Assembly: GCF_002127585.1 (NCBI RefSeq)
Contig: NZ_NEGZ01000040.1
Coordinates: 1-51,996, forward strand
DNA length: 51,996 nucleotides
From: Janthinobacterium sp. GW458P
GTDB lineage: Bacteria > Pseudomonadota > Gammaproteobacteria > Burkholderiales > Burkholderiaceae_D
Direction: 5' to 3'
Below the pieces are notes generated by a model. That model did no database searches. It was given only the letters and a program-made list of their open reading frames with translations, and was not told where the DNA came from. The position numbers and the translations under genes are program-made. Positions 33,957 to 41,677 of this stretch are shown in pieces; position 1 is the first letter of the stretch; every line of letters begins with the position of its first letter.

Positions 33957-35195
33957 TCAGGCGGCCTGGCCGCACTGGGCCTGGCCGAACAATAAATGGG
34001 AACGCAGCCTGCTGATGTCGCGGCGCTGCTGGATCAGGTCGAAATACCAGGGGCCGTCCTGCACGTCGCCATACAGCACGGCGCCGGCCAGGCGGCTGCC
34101 CTGCACCACCAGGCGCTTGTAGATGCCGCGGCGCGGATCGCGCAGCACCAGGTCTTCGCTGCCCTCGCCGCCGAGGATGTCGCCGGCCGAATACAGGTCG
34201 ATGCCCGTCACTTTCAGTTTGGTGGCGCTGGCCTGCTGCACGTAGCGCCGGTGTCCGGCGCCGGCCAGGTGCGCGCCGCACACGCGCGCCTGCTCCCAGA
34301 TGGGCGCCACCAGGCCGAAGGTGGCGCGCCGGTGCTGCACGCATTCGCCTACGGCATACACGCGCGGATCATAGCTTTGCAGGCAGTCGTCGACGACGAT
34401 GGCCCGCTCGCAGTGCAGGCCCGCGTCCTGCGCCAGGGCGATGTTGGGGCGCACGCCGGCCGTCATCACCACCAGGTCGGCGGGAATGCTGCTGCCGTCC
34501 GCAAACTGCACGCCTTCCACCCGGCGCGTGCCCGTAATGGCGCTGGTACTCGCCTGCATCAGGAAGCGCAGGCCGCGCGCTTCCAGCGCCGTTTTCAGCA
34601 AGGCCGACGCGGGCTGATCGAGCTGCTGGTTCATCAGGCTGCCGCCCATGTGCACGACGGTGACGTCCATGCCCTGGCGCTGCAGGCCGTTGGCCGCTTC
34701 CAGGCCCAGCAGACCGCCGCCGATGACCACGGCGTGGCGGTGCCGGCGCGCCGCCCGCAGCATGGTGTCGACGTCGTCGATGTCGCGAAAGCCGATCACG
34801 CCCGGCAGTTCGTGGCCCGGCACGGGCACGATGAAGGGCGTGGAACCGGTGGCCAGCAGCAGGCGGTCATAGGCGACCGTAATGCCGGACAGGGCCTGCA
34901 CGGTGCGCGCCTGCCGGTCGATGCGCACCACGGGGTCGCCCGCGTGCAGGGTGATGCCATGCTGCGCATACCAGTCGCGCGTGTGCAGCATGATGTCGGC
35001 CACGGTCTTGTCGCCGGCCAGCAGGGGCGACAGCAAAATGCGGTTGTAGTTGCCGTGCGGTTCGGCACCGAAGACGGTGATGTCGTACAGGTCCGGCGCG
35101 AGTTTCAAGAGTTCCTCGACGGTGCGCATGCCGGCCATGCCGTTGCCGACCACCACCAGCGAGGGGCGCGCAGTGGCCCTGACCGGCGGGTTCAC
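33957..35195 (-). CDS. FAD-dependent NAD(P)H oxidoreductase of the nitrate operon
   Basis: 412 aa. Two Rossmann motifs are seen, SLVVVGNGMAGMRTVEELL for FAD and HAVVIGGGLLGLEAANGL for NAD(P)H, plus LLLATGSTPFIVPVPG and the second FAD motif VYAVGECVQHR. It is homologous to the N-terminal half of NirB but has no BFD, Fe-S or sirohaem domain. It could be the electron donor to NasA (a NasB-like role) or an accessory of nitrite reduction. The start is either GTG at 35195, whose GTGA overlaps the nirD stop, or ATG at 35207. Confidence 0.88.
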   Translation of the reverse strand: MNPPVRATARPSLVVVGNGMAGMRTVEELLKLAPDLYDITVFGAEPHGNYNRILLSPLLAGDKTVADIMLHTRDWYAQHGITLHAGDPVVRIDRQARTVQALSGITVAYDRLLLATGSTPFIVPVPGHELPGVIGFRDIDDVDTMLRAARRHRHAVVIGGGLLGLEAANGLQRQGMDVTVVHMGGSLMNQQLDQPASALLKTALEARGLRFLMQASTSAITGTRRVEGVQFADGSSIPADLVVMTAGVRPNIALAQDAGLHCERAIVVDDCLQSYDPRVYAVGECVQHRRATFGLVAPIWEQARVCGAHLAGAGHRRYVQQASATKLKVTGIDLYSAGDILGGEGSEDLVLRDPRRGIYKRLVVQGSRLAGAVLYGDVQDGPWYFDLIQQRRDISRLRSHLLFGQAQCGQAA

Positions 35196-35557
35196 AGGGC
35201 CACCCATACGAAGCCGTCGGCCACGCGCGCCGGCCATGCCTGCACCGAATGCCCGGGCGCTTCCAGGCACTCGCCGCTGGCCAGGTCGAAATGCTGCTTG
35301 TACAGCGGCGACGCCACGACGACGCGTTCGCCGATGCTGCCCACCAGGCCCCGCGACAGCACGGAAGCGCCCGCGTTCGGGTCGACATTGTCGATGGCGT
35401 ACACGCGCGGCGCGGCATCGCCGACGCGGAACACGGCCACGTGCCGCCCCCCCAGCAGCGCGCACACGCCCGTGTCGGGCACGATGTCGGTCAGGGGGCA
35501 GACGGCCATCCAGCTGGCGTCGGCGATAGTGCTGCTCAATTCATTCATCGCATTCAT
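35192..35557 (-). CDS. nirD: Nitrite reductase (NADH) small subunit
   Basis: 121 aa Rieske-fold subunit. The fold hallmarks are WMAVCPLTDIVPDTGVCALLGGRHVAVFRV and the C-terminal FDLASGECLEAPGHSVQAWPARV. As usual for NirD, the Cys and His ligands for a [2Fe-2S] cluster are absent. It assists NirB in NADH-dependent reduction of nitrite to ammonium. It starts 3 bp after nirB ends and overlaps the next gene. Confidence 0.93.
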   Translation of the reverse strand: MNAMNELSSTIADASWMAVCPLTDIVPDTGVCALLGGRHVAVFRVGDAAPRVYAIDNVDPNAGASVLSRGLVGSIGERVVVASPLYKQHFDLASGECLEAPGHSVQAWPARVADGFVWVAL

Positions 35558-35560
35558 GGC

Positions 35561-38125
35561 TCACGCCTCCACGGCAAGGATGGGGATCACGGTGCTGCCG
35601 CGTTCAAGGGGCGTGGCCGGCCGGATCTGGCCCCGCTCTTCGACGAACACCACGTTTTCATCGTTCTTCCCGCTATTGACGAAATGGCGGAAACGCTGGC
35701 GCACGGCGGGGTCGGTGACGGCCGCTTTCCACTCGCAGGCATAGGTGTCGACCACGTGCTGCATGTCCGCTTCCAGCTCGTGGGCGATGCCCAGGCTGTC
35801 GTCGAGGATGACGCGCTTGAGGTAATCGAGGCCCCCTTCGAGATTATCGCGCCACACGCTGGTGCGCTGCAGGCGGTCGGCCGTGCGCACGTAGAACATC
35901 AGAAAGCGGTCGACATAGCGCACCAGGGTCGCTTCATCCAGGTCGGCCGCCAGCAATTCCGCATGGCGCGGCTTCATGCCGCCGTTGCCGCACACGTACA
36001 GATTCCAGCCCTTTTCCGTGGCGATCAGGCCGATGTCCTTGCCCTGCGCCTCGGCGCATTCGCGCGTGCAGCCGGAGACGCCGAACTTGATCTTGTGCGG
36101 CGTGCGCAAGCCCTTGTAGCGGTTTTCCAGTTGAATGGCGAAACCCACGCTGTCGGCCACGCCGTAGCGGCACCAGGTGGAGCCGACGCAGGATTTGACC
36201 GTGCGCAAGGATTTGCCGTAGGCGTGGCCCGATTCGAAGCCGGCCGCGATCAATTCTTCCCAGATGGCCGGCAACTGGTCCACGCGGGCGCCGAACAGGT
36301 CGACGCGCTGGCCGCCCGTGATCTTCGTATAGAGGCCGTATTTTTTCGCCACCATGCCCACGGCGATCAAGCCGTCGGCCGTCACTTCGCCGCCCGGCAT
36401 GCGCGGCACCACCGAGTAGGTGCCGTCCTTCTGGATATTACCAAGGAAATAATCGTTGCTGTCCTGCAGGCTGGCGTGCACGGGCGACAGCACGAAATCG
36501 TTCCAGCACGAGGCGAGGATATTCGCCGCCACGGGCTTGCACACGTCGCAACCGAGGCCCTGGCCATGCGCGCCCAAGAGTTCGCCGAAGCTGCGGAGCT
36601 TGCCGACACGGACCAGGTGGTGCAATTCCTGGCGCGAATACGCAAAGTGTTCGCATACGTGGTTGTTCACGGCCAGGCCCTGCTTCTGCATTTCCGCCTT
36701 CATGATCTGCGTCACCAGGGGCACGCAGCCGCCGCAGGCCGTGCCGGCGCACGTAGCGCTTTTGAGGGCGCCGATGGTCGTGGCGCCCCCGGCCACGGCC
36801 GCGCACAGCGCGCCTTTCGAGACGTCGTTGCACGAGCAGATCTGCGCCGCATCGGGCAAGGCATCGACGCCCAGTCCCGTCTTGTGCTGGCCGTCCGCCT
36901 GCGGCAGGATCAGGAACTCGGGGAACTCGGGCAGCTCGATCTTGTTGAGCATCATCTGCAAGAGCGTGCCGTATTCGCTGGCGTCGCCCACCATCACGCC
37001 GCCCAGCAGGTACTTGCCGCAGTCGGAAACGACGATCTTCTTGTAGATCTGCTTGCGCTCGTCCATGAACTGGTAGGAGCGGCTGCCCGGCGCATTGCCG
37101 TGCGGGTCGCCCAGGCTGGCCACGTCCACGCCCATCAGTTTCAATTTGGTGCTCATGTCGGCGCCCTTGAACGACGCCTCGCCCGCTTCTCCTTCTTCCT
37201 CCTGCAGCAGGTGGCGGGCAGCGATGCGCGCCATTTCGTAGCCGGGCGCCACCAGGCCGAACACCAGGCCGCCCCACAGCGCGCATTCGCCGATCGCATA
37301 AATATCGGGGTCGGACGTGAGGCAGCTGTCGTCGATGGCGATGCCGCCCCGCGGTCCCACGTCCAGGCCGCAGGCGCGCGCCAGTTCGTCGCGGGGGCGG
37401 ATGCCGGCCGAGAAGACGATCATGTCCGCTTCCAGGTGGCCGCCGTCGGCGAACTGCATGCGGTGCGTGGCAGATTCGCCGTCAACGATGGCCAGCGTGT
37501 TTTTTTGCGTGTGTACGGTCACGCCCAGCTCCTCGATCTTGCGGCGCAGGACGCGCGCGCCGCCCTCGTCGACCTGCACGGCCATCAGGCGCGGCGCGAA
37601 TTCCACCACGTGGGTATCGAGTTTCAAATCGCGCAAGGCCTTCGCGCATTCGAGGCCCAGCAATCCCCCGCCGATCACCACGCCCGTTTTCGACTTGCCA
37701 CCCCAGGCCAGCATGGCTTCCAGGTCTTCGATGGTGCGGTAGACGAAGCAGCCTTCCCTCTCCTTGCCCGGCAGCGGCGGCACGAACGGCGTCGAGCCGG
37801 TGGCAAACACGAGTTTGTCGTAGATCAAGACTTCGCCCGTGCTGGCCGTGACGGTTTTCGCCGCGCGGTCGATGGACACGGCCCGCGCATTGAGCTTCAG
37901 GACGACGTTGTCCTTGTCGAAGAAGCCGGGCGCCACCAGCGACAGCTCGTCCGCCGACTTGCCGCTGAAAAATTCGGACAGGTGCACCCTGTCGTAGGCG
38001 GGGCGCGGCTCTTCGCACAGGACGGTGACGTCCAGGTGCGGCGCGTTTTCCAGCGCCAGGCGTTCGAGGAATTTATGCCCGACCATGCCATGGCCGAGGA
38101 CGACGATCTTCAGGGGGGGCTTCAT
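35561..38125 (-). CDS. nirB: Nitrite reductase (NADH) large subunit
   Basis: 854 aa. The N-terminal FAD/NAD(P)H part (1-400) starts KIVVLGHGMVGHKFLERL and holds VVIGGGLLGLECAKAL. A central BFD-like [2Fe-2S] domain (ICSCNDVSKGALCAAV...CAGTACGGCVPLV, about 420-475) follows. The C-terminal sirohaem-[4Fe-4S] domain has the cluster cysteines CVGSTWC and SGCTRECAEAQGKD (about 640-690). It reduces nitrite to ammonium by six electrons from NADH. The start at 38125 follows GAGGAG; homology begins there, not at the longer reading. It follows narK by 10 bp. Confidence 0.96.
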   Translation of the reverse strand: MKPPLKIVVLGHGMVGHKFLERLALENAPHLDVTVLCEEPRPAYDRVHLSEFFSGKSADELSLVAPGFFDKDNVVLKLNARAVSIDRAAKTVTASTGEVLIYDKLVFATGSTPFVPPLPGKEREGCFVYRTIEDLEAMLAWGGKSKTGVVIGGGLLGLECAKALRDLKLDTHVVEFAPRLMAVQVDEGGARVLRRKIEELGVTVHTQKNTLAIVDGESATHRMQFADGGHLEADMIVFSAGIRPRDELARACGLDVGPRGGIAIDDSCLTSDPDIYAIGECALWGGLVFGLVAPGYEMARIAARHLLQEEEGEAGEASFKGADMSTKLKLMGVDVASLGDPHGNAPGSRSYQFMDERKQIYKKIVVSDCGKYLLGGVMVGDASEYGTLLQMMLNKIELPEFPEFLILPQADGQHKTGLGVDALPDAAQICSCNDVSKGALCAAVAGGATTIGALKSATCAGTACGGCVPLVTQIMKAEMQKQGLAVNNHVCEHFAYSRQELHHLVRVGKLRSFGELLGAHGQGLGCDVCKPVAANILASCWNDFVLSPVHASLQDSNDYFLGNIQKDGTYSVVPRMPGGEVTADGLIAVGMVAKKYGLYTKITGGQRVDLFGARVDQLPAIWEELIAAGFESGHAYGKSLRTVKSCVGSTWCRYGVADSVGFAIQLENRYKGLRTPHKIKFGVSGCTRECAEAQGKDIGLIATEKGWNLYVCGNGGMKPRHAELLAADLDEATLVRYVDRFLMFYVRTADRLQRTSVWRDNLEGGLDYLKRVILDDSLGIAHELEADMQHVVDTYACEWKAAVTDPAVRQRFRHFVNSGKNDENVVFVEERGQIRPATPLERGSTVIPILAVEA

Positions 38126-38135
38126 GCTTGTCTCC

Positions 38136-39428
38136 TCAGGCCGCGGCCATGGTCGGTTCGGCCGCCAGTCCCGCAAAACGGGCGGCGATGGCGCACAGGG
38201 CCGAGATCACCACCAGCGCGCTGAGGATGATCAAGGTCTGGCGGATGTCGCCCGTGCCCTTCATCAGGAAACCGGCCGCCACGGCGCCCACGTTGCCGCC
38301 GGCGCCGATGATGCCGGCCACGCCGCCGAGGGCGCGGCTGTCGATGAAGGGCACCAGCGCGTAGGTGGCGCCGCAGGCCATGTGGGTGAACAGGCCGAAG
38401 ACCAGCATGGCGATGACGGCATACGTGACGCTGTCGACCTTGGCAAACCACAGCAAGCCCACGCCTTCGCCTATCATCAGCATGAACAGCAGGGTCACGC
38501 GGCTGTTCAGGTTGCCGCGCAGGGCCAGCTTGTCGGACAGCCAGCCGCCCAGGGCGCGGGCAAACAGGGCCAGCAGGCCGAAGCTGCCGGCGGCCAGGCC
38601 GGCCGATTTCAGCGACAGGCCGAAATGGTCGACGTAGTAGACGGCGGCGATGTTGTGGATGAAAATCTCGATGCCGAAGCAGGCGCCGTAGGTGACGAAC
38701 AGCAGCCAGACGCGATAATTGCTGCTGGCGGCCTTGAAGCTGTCCCAGCCACCCTTTTTTCCTTCGATGGCCACGCCGGCGGCGCGCAAGTCCGAGTAAT
38801 TACCTTCAGGGCAATCCTGCGTATAGCTCCAGTACAGGGCCGCCATGACCAGCATCAGCACGCCCGGCACCAGCAGCGCCACGCGCCAGCCCAGCGATTC
38901 GGACACGCCCAGCATCAGCACGGCGCCGAGCAGCAGCGGCATCAGCGCCTGCGCCGCGCCGCCGCCCGCATTGCCCCAGCCGGCGGCGGCCGCATTCGCC
39001 GTGCCGACGACTCTGGGGGCGAACATCACGGACGTGTGATATTGCGTAATGACAAAGCTGGCGCCCACGGCGCCTATGCCCAGGCGAAAGAACAGAAAGC
39101 TTGCATAGCTTTGCGACGCCGCCACGCCCAGCACGGGAATGGCGCCCAGCAGCAGCAAGCCCGTGTACGTCTTGCGGGGGCCGTAGCGGTCGCACAAGGG
39201 GCCGACGATCAGGCGCACGAGGATGGTGATGGCGACGGCCGCGATATTGATGTTCGCCACTTGCGCCAGGGAAAGGCCAAACTCGCCCTTGATGACCGGC
39301 ATCAGCGGCGCGCAGGCGAACCAGGCGAAGAAACACACGAAAAACGCCATCCACGTCAGGTGGAATGCCCGCATGGGCGGCGTGGCGAGGGAGAAGAGCG
39401 CGATGCGCGTTGCTTTTTGGCTGGCCAT
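38136..39428 (-). CDS. narK: Nitrate/nitrite transporter, major facilitator superfamily
   Basis: 430 aa with twelve expected transmembrane helices. The two nitrate signatures are GWGNAGGGAAQALMP (helix 5) and GIIGAGGNVGAVAAGF (helix 11), together with the MFS loop GPLCDRYGPRKTYTG. It imports nitrate for the reductases encoded downstream. Homology starts at MASQKATRIALFSLATPPMRAFH, which sets the ATG at 39428; the extra 96 codons in the long open frame belong to the regulatory leader. It is first in the operon. Confidence 0.94.
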   Translation of the reverse strand: MASQKATRIALFSLATPPMRAFHLTWMAFFVCFFAWFACAPLMPVIKGEFGLSLAQVANINIAAVAITILVRLIVGPLCDRYGPRKTYTGLLLLGAIPVLGVAASQSYASFLFFRLGIGAVGASFVITQYHTSVMFAPRVVGTANAAAAGWGNAGGGAAQALMPLLLGAVLMLGVSESLGWRVALLVPGVLMLVMAALYWSYTQDCPEGNYSDLRAAGVAIEGKKGGWDSFKAASSNYRVWLLFVTYGACFGIEIFIHNIAAVYYVDHFGLSLKSAGLAAGSFGLLALFARALGGWLSDKLALRGNLNSRVTLLFMLMIGEGVGLLWFAKVDSVTYAVIAMLVFGLFTHMACGATYALVPFIDSRALGGVAGIIGAGGNVGAVAAGFLMKGTGDIRQTLIILSALVVISALCAIAARFAGLAAEPTMAAA

Positions 39429-39473
39429 GATAGGTTCCCGAAGTATCCCGAAAATAACAAAGATGCAAACAAA

Positions 39474-39522
39474 AACGGCGCCCGCCCCCGCCGATGCAAG
39501 ATCAGCCTGGGCGGACGCCGTT
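39474..39522 (-). terminator. Leader terminator (attenuator) ahead of narK
   Basis: On the minus strand a 14-bp stem pairs AACGGCGTCCGCCC (39509-39522) with GGGCGGGCGCCGTT (39474-39487), one G-U pair and a 21-base loop, directly followed by TTTGTTT. It ends about 45 bases before the narK start codon and lies inside the transcribed leader, so by default it should stop transcription before the operon. Confidence 0.85.
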
Positions 39523-39530
39523 GTCCAGGT

Positions 39531-39580
39531 GGTCCGTCGTTGGACCGTTGTGCGTTTATTCAGGGGATCGCCGTTGACCC
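39531..39580 (-). promoter_or_regulatory. ANTAR-type two-hairpin antiterminator RNA in the narK leader
   Basis: Two short hairpins lie in tandem on the minus strand. P1 (39564-39580) pairs GGGTC with GATCCC (one bulged base) around the hexaloop AACGGC. P2 (39531-39546) pairs GGTCC with GGACC around the hexaloop AACGAC. Both loops have A at position 1 and G at position 4, the defining features of RNAs bound by ANTAR-domain antiterminators such as NasR and NasT. The leader terminator starts 8 bases after P2. No nasT gene is in the window. Confidence 0.82.
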
Positions 39581-39593
39581 GTATCTCCTGTTT

Positions 39594-39609
39594 AGCAAGC
39601 GCCGTGCCA
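39594..39609 (-). promoter_or_regulatory. Sigma-54 promoter of the nitrate assimilation operon
   Basis: On the minus strand TGGCACGGCGCTTGCT fits the sigma-54 consensus TGGCAC-N5-TTGCW at every defined base. The predicted transcription start is near 39583, three bases before hairpin P1, so the message would begin with the ANTAR motif. Confidence 0.85.
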
Positions 39610-39672
39610 GGTCCGCCGCAGGGGACCGCCCTCCTGTCCGTACGAACTTTGCGCCAGATCATGGCCAATCGC

Positions 39673-39698
39673 GGTGCAGGCGCGCCTCTTCTTGGTGC
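39673..39698. promoter_or_regulatory. Candidate NtrC half-sites
   Basis: Two GGTGC half-sites (39673-39677 and 39694-39698 on the plus strand) are 21 bp apart, two helical turns, about 90 and 115 bp upstream of the predicted sigma-54 start. They resemble half of the NtrC site TGCACC-N4-GGTGCA, without a clear full dyad. Weak evidence. Confidence 0.35.
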
Positions 39699-39763
39699 GT
39701 CGCGGAACTCGCACATGGCAAGAATTGTCTAATTACTATTGCGATCAGGATGCGGAGGCTGCC

Positions 39764-41488
39764 ATGGTCAGGCAACTGCGGCAAGTGCCGCCACGCGTGG
39801 CGCGTGCGCTGGCGTGCGCCTGCGCGGGGGCGCTGTTGATCGCCTGGAGCAATAGTGCTGCGGCGCAAGATGGCTCCGCGGACCCCCGCGAGCACAGCGA
39901 GCTGGACGCGACCGTGTTCGCGCCGTTCCACGCGGCGCGCGGCGGACGGGTCACGCAGGCGCGCAGCTCGCAGTCACGTACATTTATTGTGCGCCTCAGT
40001 TATCCGGACGAGGGCCGCCCCCATGCGGTGCGCTGGACCTTGACCTTGTCCGGTCCCGGCCCGCAAGGGGCCGTGCTGCGGCGCTGGTCAGGCACGGAAC
40101 AGGTCGATGCGGGCGGCACGAGCATGAACTTGCCCTGGGATGGCCGCGCCGACGCCGACGCGCGCGAACGGCGCGTGCTGGCGCCGGACGGCTTGTACGA
40201 ACTGCGCCTGCTGGCCGTGGCCGATGCCGGCACCCCACGCGAAGCGCAGGTGGTGCAGCAATGGCAAATCGCGGTGCAGCGGGGCGCCAGCACGGCGCCC
40301 ACGGTGCCCGCCTTCCAGGCCGGCTTGCAACAATTGTCCCGCCTGGATGGGCAGCCCGGCTACCGCATCGTCTATGCCAACCTGCACAGCCAGACGCGCC
40401 ACAGCGACGGCGGCGCCCCGCTCGACGCCTGCCATGGCGCGCAGGAGCCGCAAACGGCGCCCTTCGGCCCCATCGATGCCTATCAATATGCGCAGGATCA
40501 CGGCCTGGATGCCCTGCTGACATCCGAGCACAACCATATGTATGACGGTTCGGACGGAACCAATCCCGCAGCCACGCCTGCCGAAGCGAAGGCCTTGTAC
40601 CAGACGGGGCTGGCCGAAGCGGCCGCCTATACGGCTGCCCACCCCGGCTTCCTGGCCCTGTACGGCATGGAATGGGGCGTCATCAGCAAGGGCGGCCATT
40701 TGAACATCTTCAATAGCGACCAGTTGCTGGGCTGGGAAAGAAATGCCCGGGGCGAGCTGCTGGCCGACGTGGAAACGCCGAAAAGCGACTACGCCGCCCT
40801 GTATGCGCTGATGCGCGCACGGGGCTGGATCGGCCAGTTCAACCACCCTGCCTATGCGGGCCAGTTTCTCGTCGATGGCCAGCCGCTGGGCTACACGCCG
40901 GATGGCGACGCGGCCATGGTGCTGTGCGAAGTGATGAACACGTCCGCCTTTTCCAGCAACGACGAGGAAACGGAAACGCGGCGCAGCAACTATGAAGCGG
41001 CCTGCAACCGGGCCCTGGCGGCCGGCTACCACGTGGCCTTCAGCAGCAACCAGGACAACCACTGCGCCAACTGGGGCGCGGCCTACGGCAACCGCACGGC
41101 CGCGCTGGTGATCGCTGATGCGGCCGACGCGCCGCTGTCGCGCGAGCAACTGTTTGAAGCGCTGCGCGCGCGCCGCGTGTTTGCCACCATGGACAAGCAC
41201 GCGCAACTGCTGTTCACGGCGAATGGCAGGCTGATGGGCGAGCGCTTCGACAATCAAGGGCCGCTGCACCTGGCCACCAGCTTCAGCAACAGCGCCGGGC
41301 GGCAAGCGGCGGCCGTCGCCATCTTCCACGGCGTGCCGGGCGGCAACGGTTCCGTTACGCCAGTATCGGACCAGGCCGAGCTTACCGTCTTGCCCGCAGC
41401 TGGCGCCCATTTCTACTATGCAAGATTGACGCAGGACGACGGCAATATCGCCTGGTCGGCGCCCGTGTGGGTCAATCAGCTGCCTTGA
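39764..41488 (+). CDS. Exported CehA/McbA-like metallohydrolase with PHP domain
   Basis: 574 aa. A signal peptide (about 1-37, ending SNSAAAQ) precedes an Ig-like strand-rich region (about 50-195: RTFIVRLSYPDEGRPHAVRWTLTLSGPGPQG) and a PHP-type metal site domain (about 205-480). The metal motifs are ANLHSQTRHSDG, LLTSEHNHMYDG, GMEWGVISKGGHLNIF and FNHPAYAG, the spacing seen in CehA/McbA carbamate and ester hydrolases. The natural substrate is unknown. The ATG at 39764 follows GGAGG. Divergent from the nitrate operon but with no functional link apparent. Confidence 0.82.
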   Translation: MVRQLRQVPPRVARALACACAGALLIAWSNSAAAQDGSADPREHSELDATVFAPFHAARGGRVTQARSSQSRTFIVRLSYPDEGRPHAVRWTLTLSGPGPQGAVLRRWSGTEQVDAGGTSMNLPWDGRADADARERRVLAPDGLYELRLLAVADAGTPREAQVVQQWQIAVQRGASTAPTVPAFQAGLQQLSRLDGQPGYRIVYANLHSQTRHSDGGAPLDACHGAQEPQTAPFGPIDAYQYAQDHGLDALLTSEHNHMYDGSDGTNPAATPAEAKALYQTGLAEAAAYTAAHPGFLALYGMEWGVISKGGHLNIFNSDQLLGWERNARGELLADVETPKSDYAALYALMRARGWIGQFNHPAYAGQFLVDGQPLGYTPDGDAAMVLCEVMNTSAFSSNDEETETRRSNYEAACNRALAAGYHVAFSSNQDNHCANWGAAYGNRTAALVIADAADAPLSREQLFEALRARRVFATMDKHAQLLFTANGRLMGERFDNQGPLHLATSFSNSAGRQAAAVAIFHGVPGGNGSVTPVSDQAELTVLPAAGAHFYYARLTQDDGNIAWSAPVWVNQLP

Positions 41489-41677
41489 GGAGGCTGCCTC
41501 GCCTGTATAGCGCCGCAGATTCGACGGCCCTGCTCTTTTCCAGCAAACAATATTGGAAAAGTATATATTTTTTAAGTAGTCGCCCATAGACACTGGTTCC
41601 CCACAGCAATCCATGGCACCATGGATGCGCCGTTTTGCCTGCAACGCGGCCTCCATCGGACCAACCAGGAACCCTAT

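Noticed and set aside
31505-38224. Very long open frames on the plus strand opposite nasA, nirD and nirB (up to about 990 codons)
   Set aside because: They mirror the codon pattern of the real minus-strand genes, have low-complexity Arg/Ala/His/Gln composition and contain no recognisable domain.
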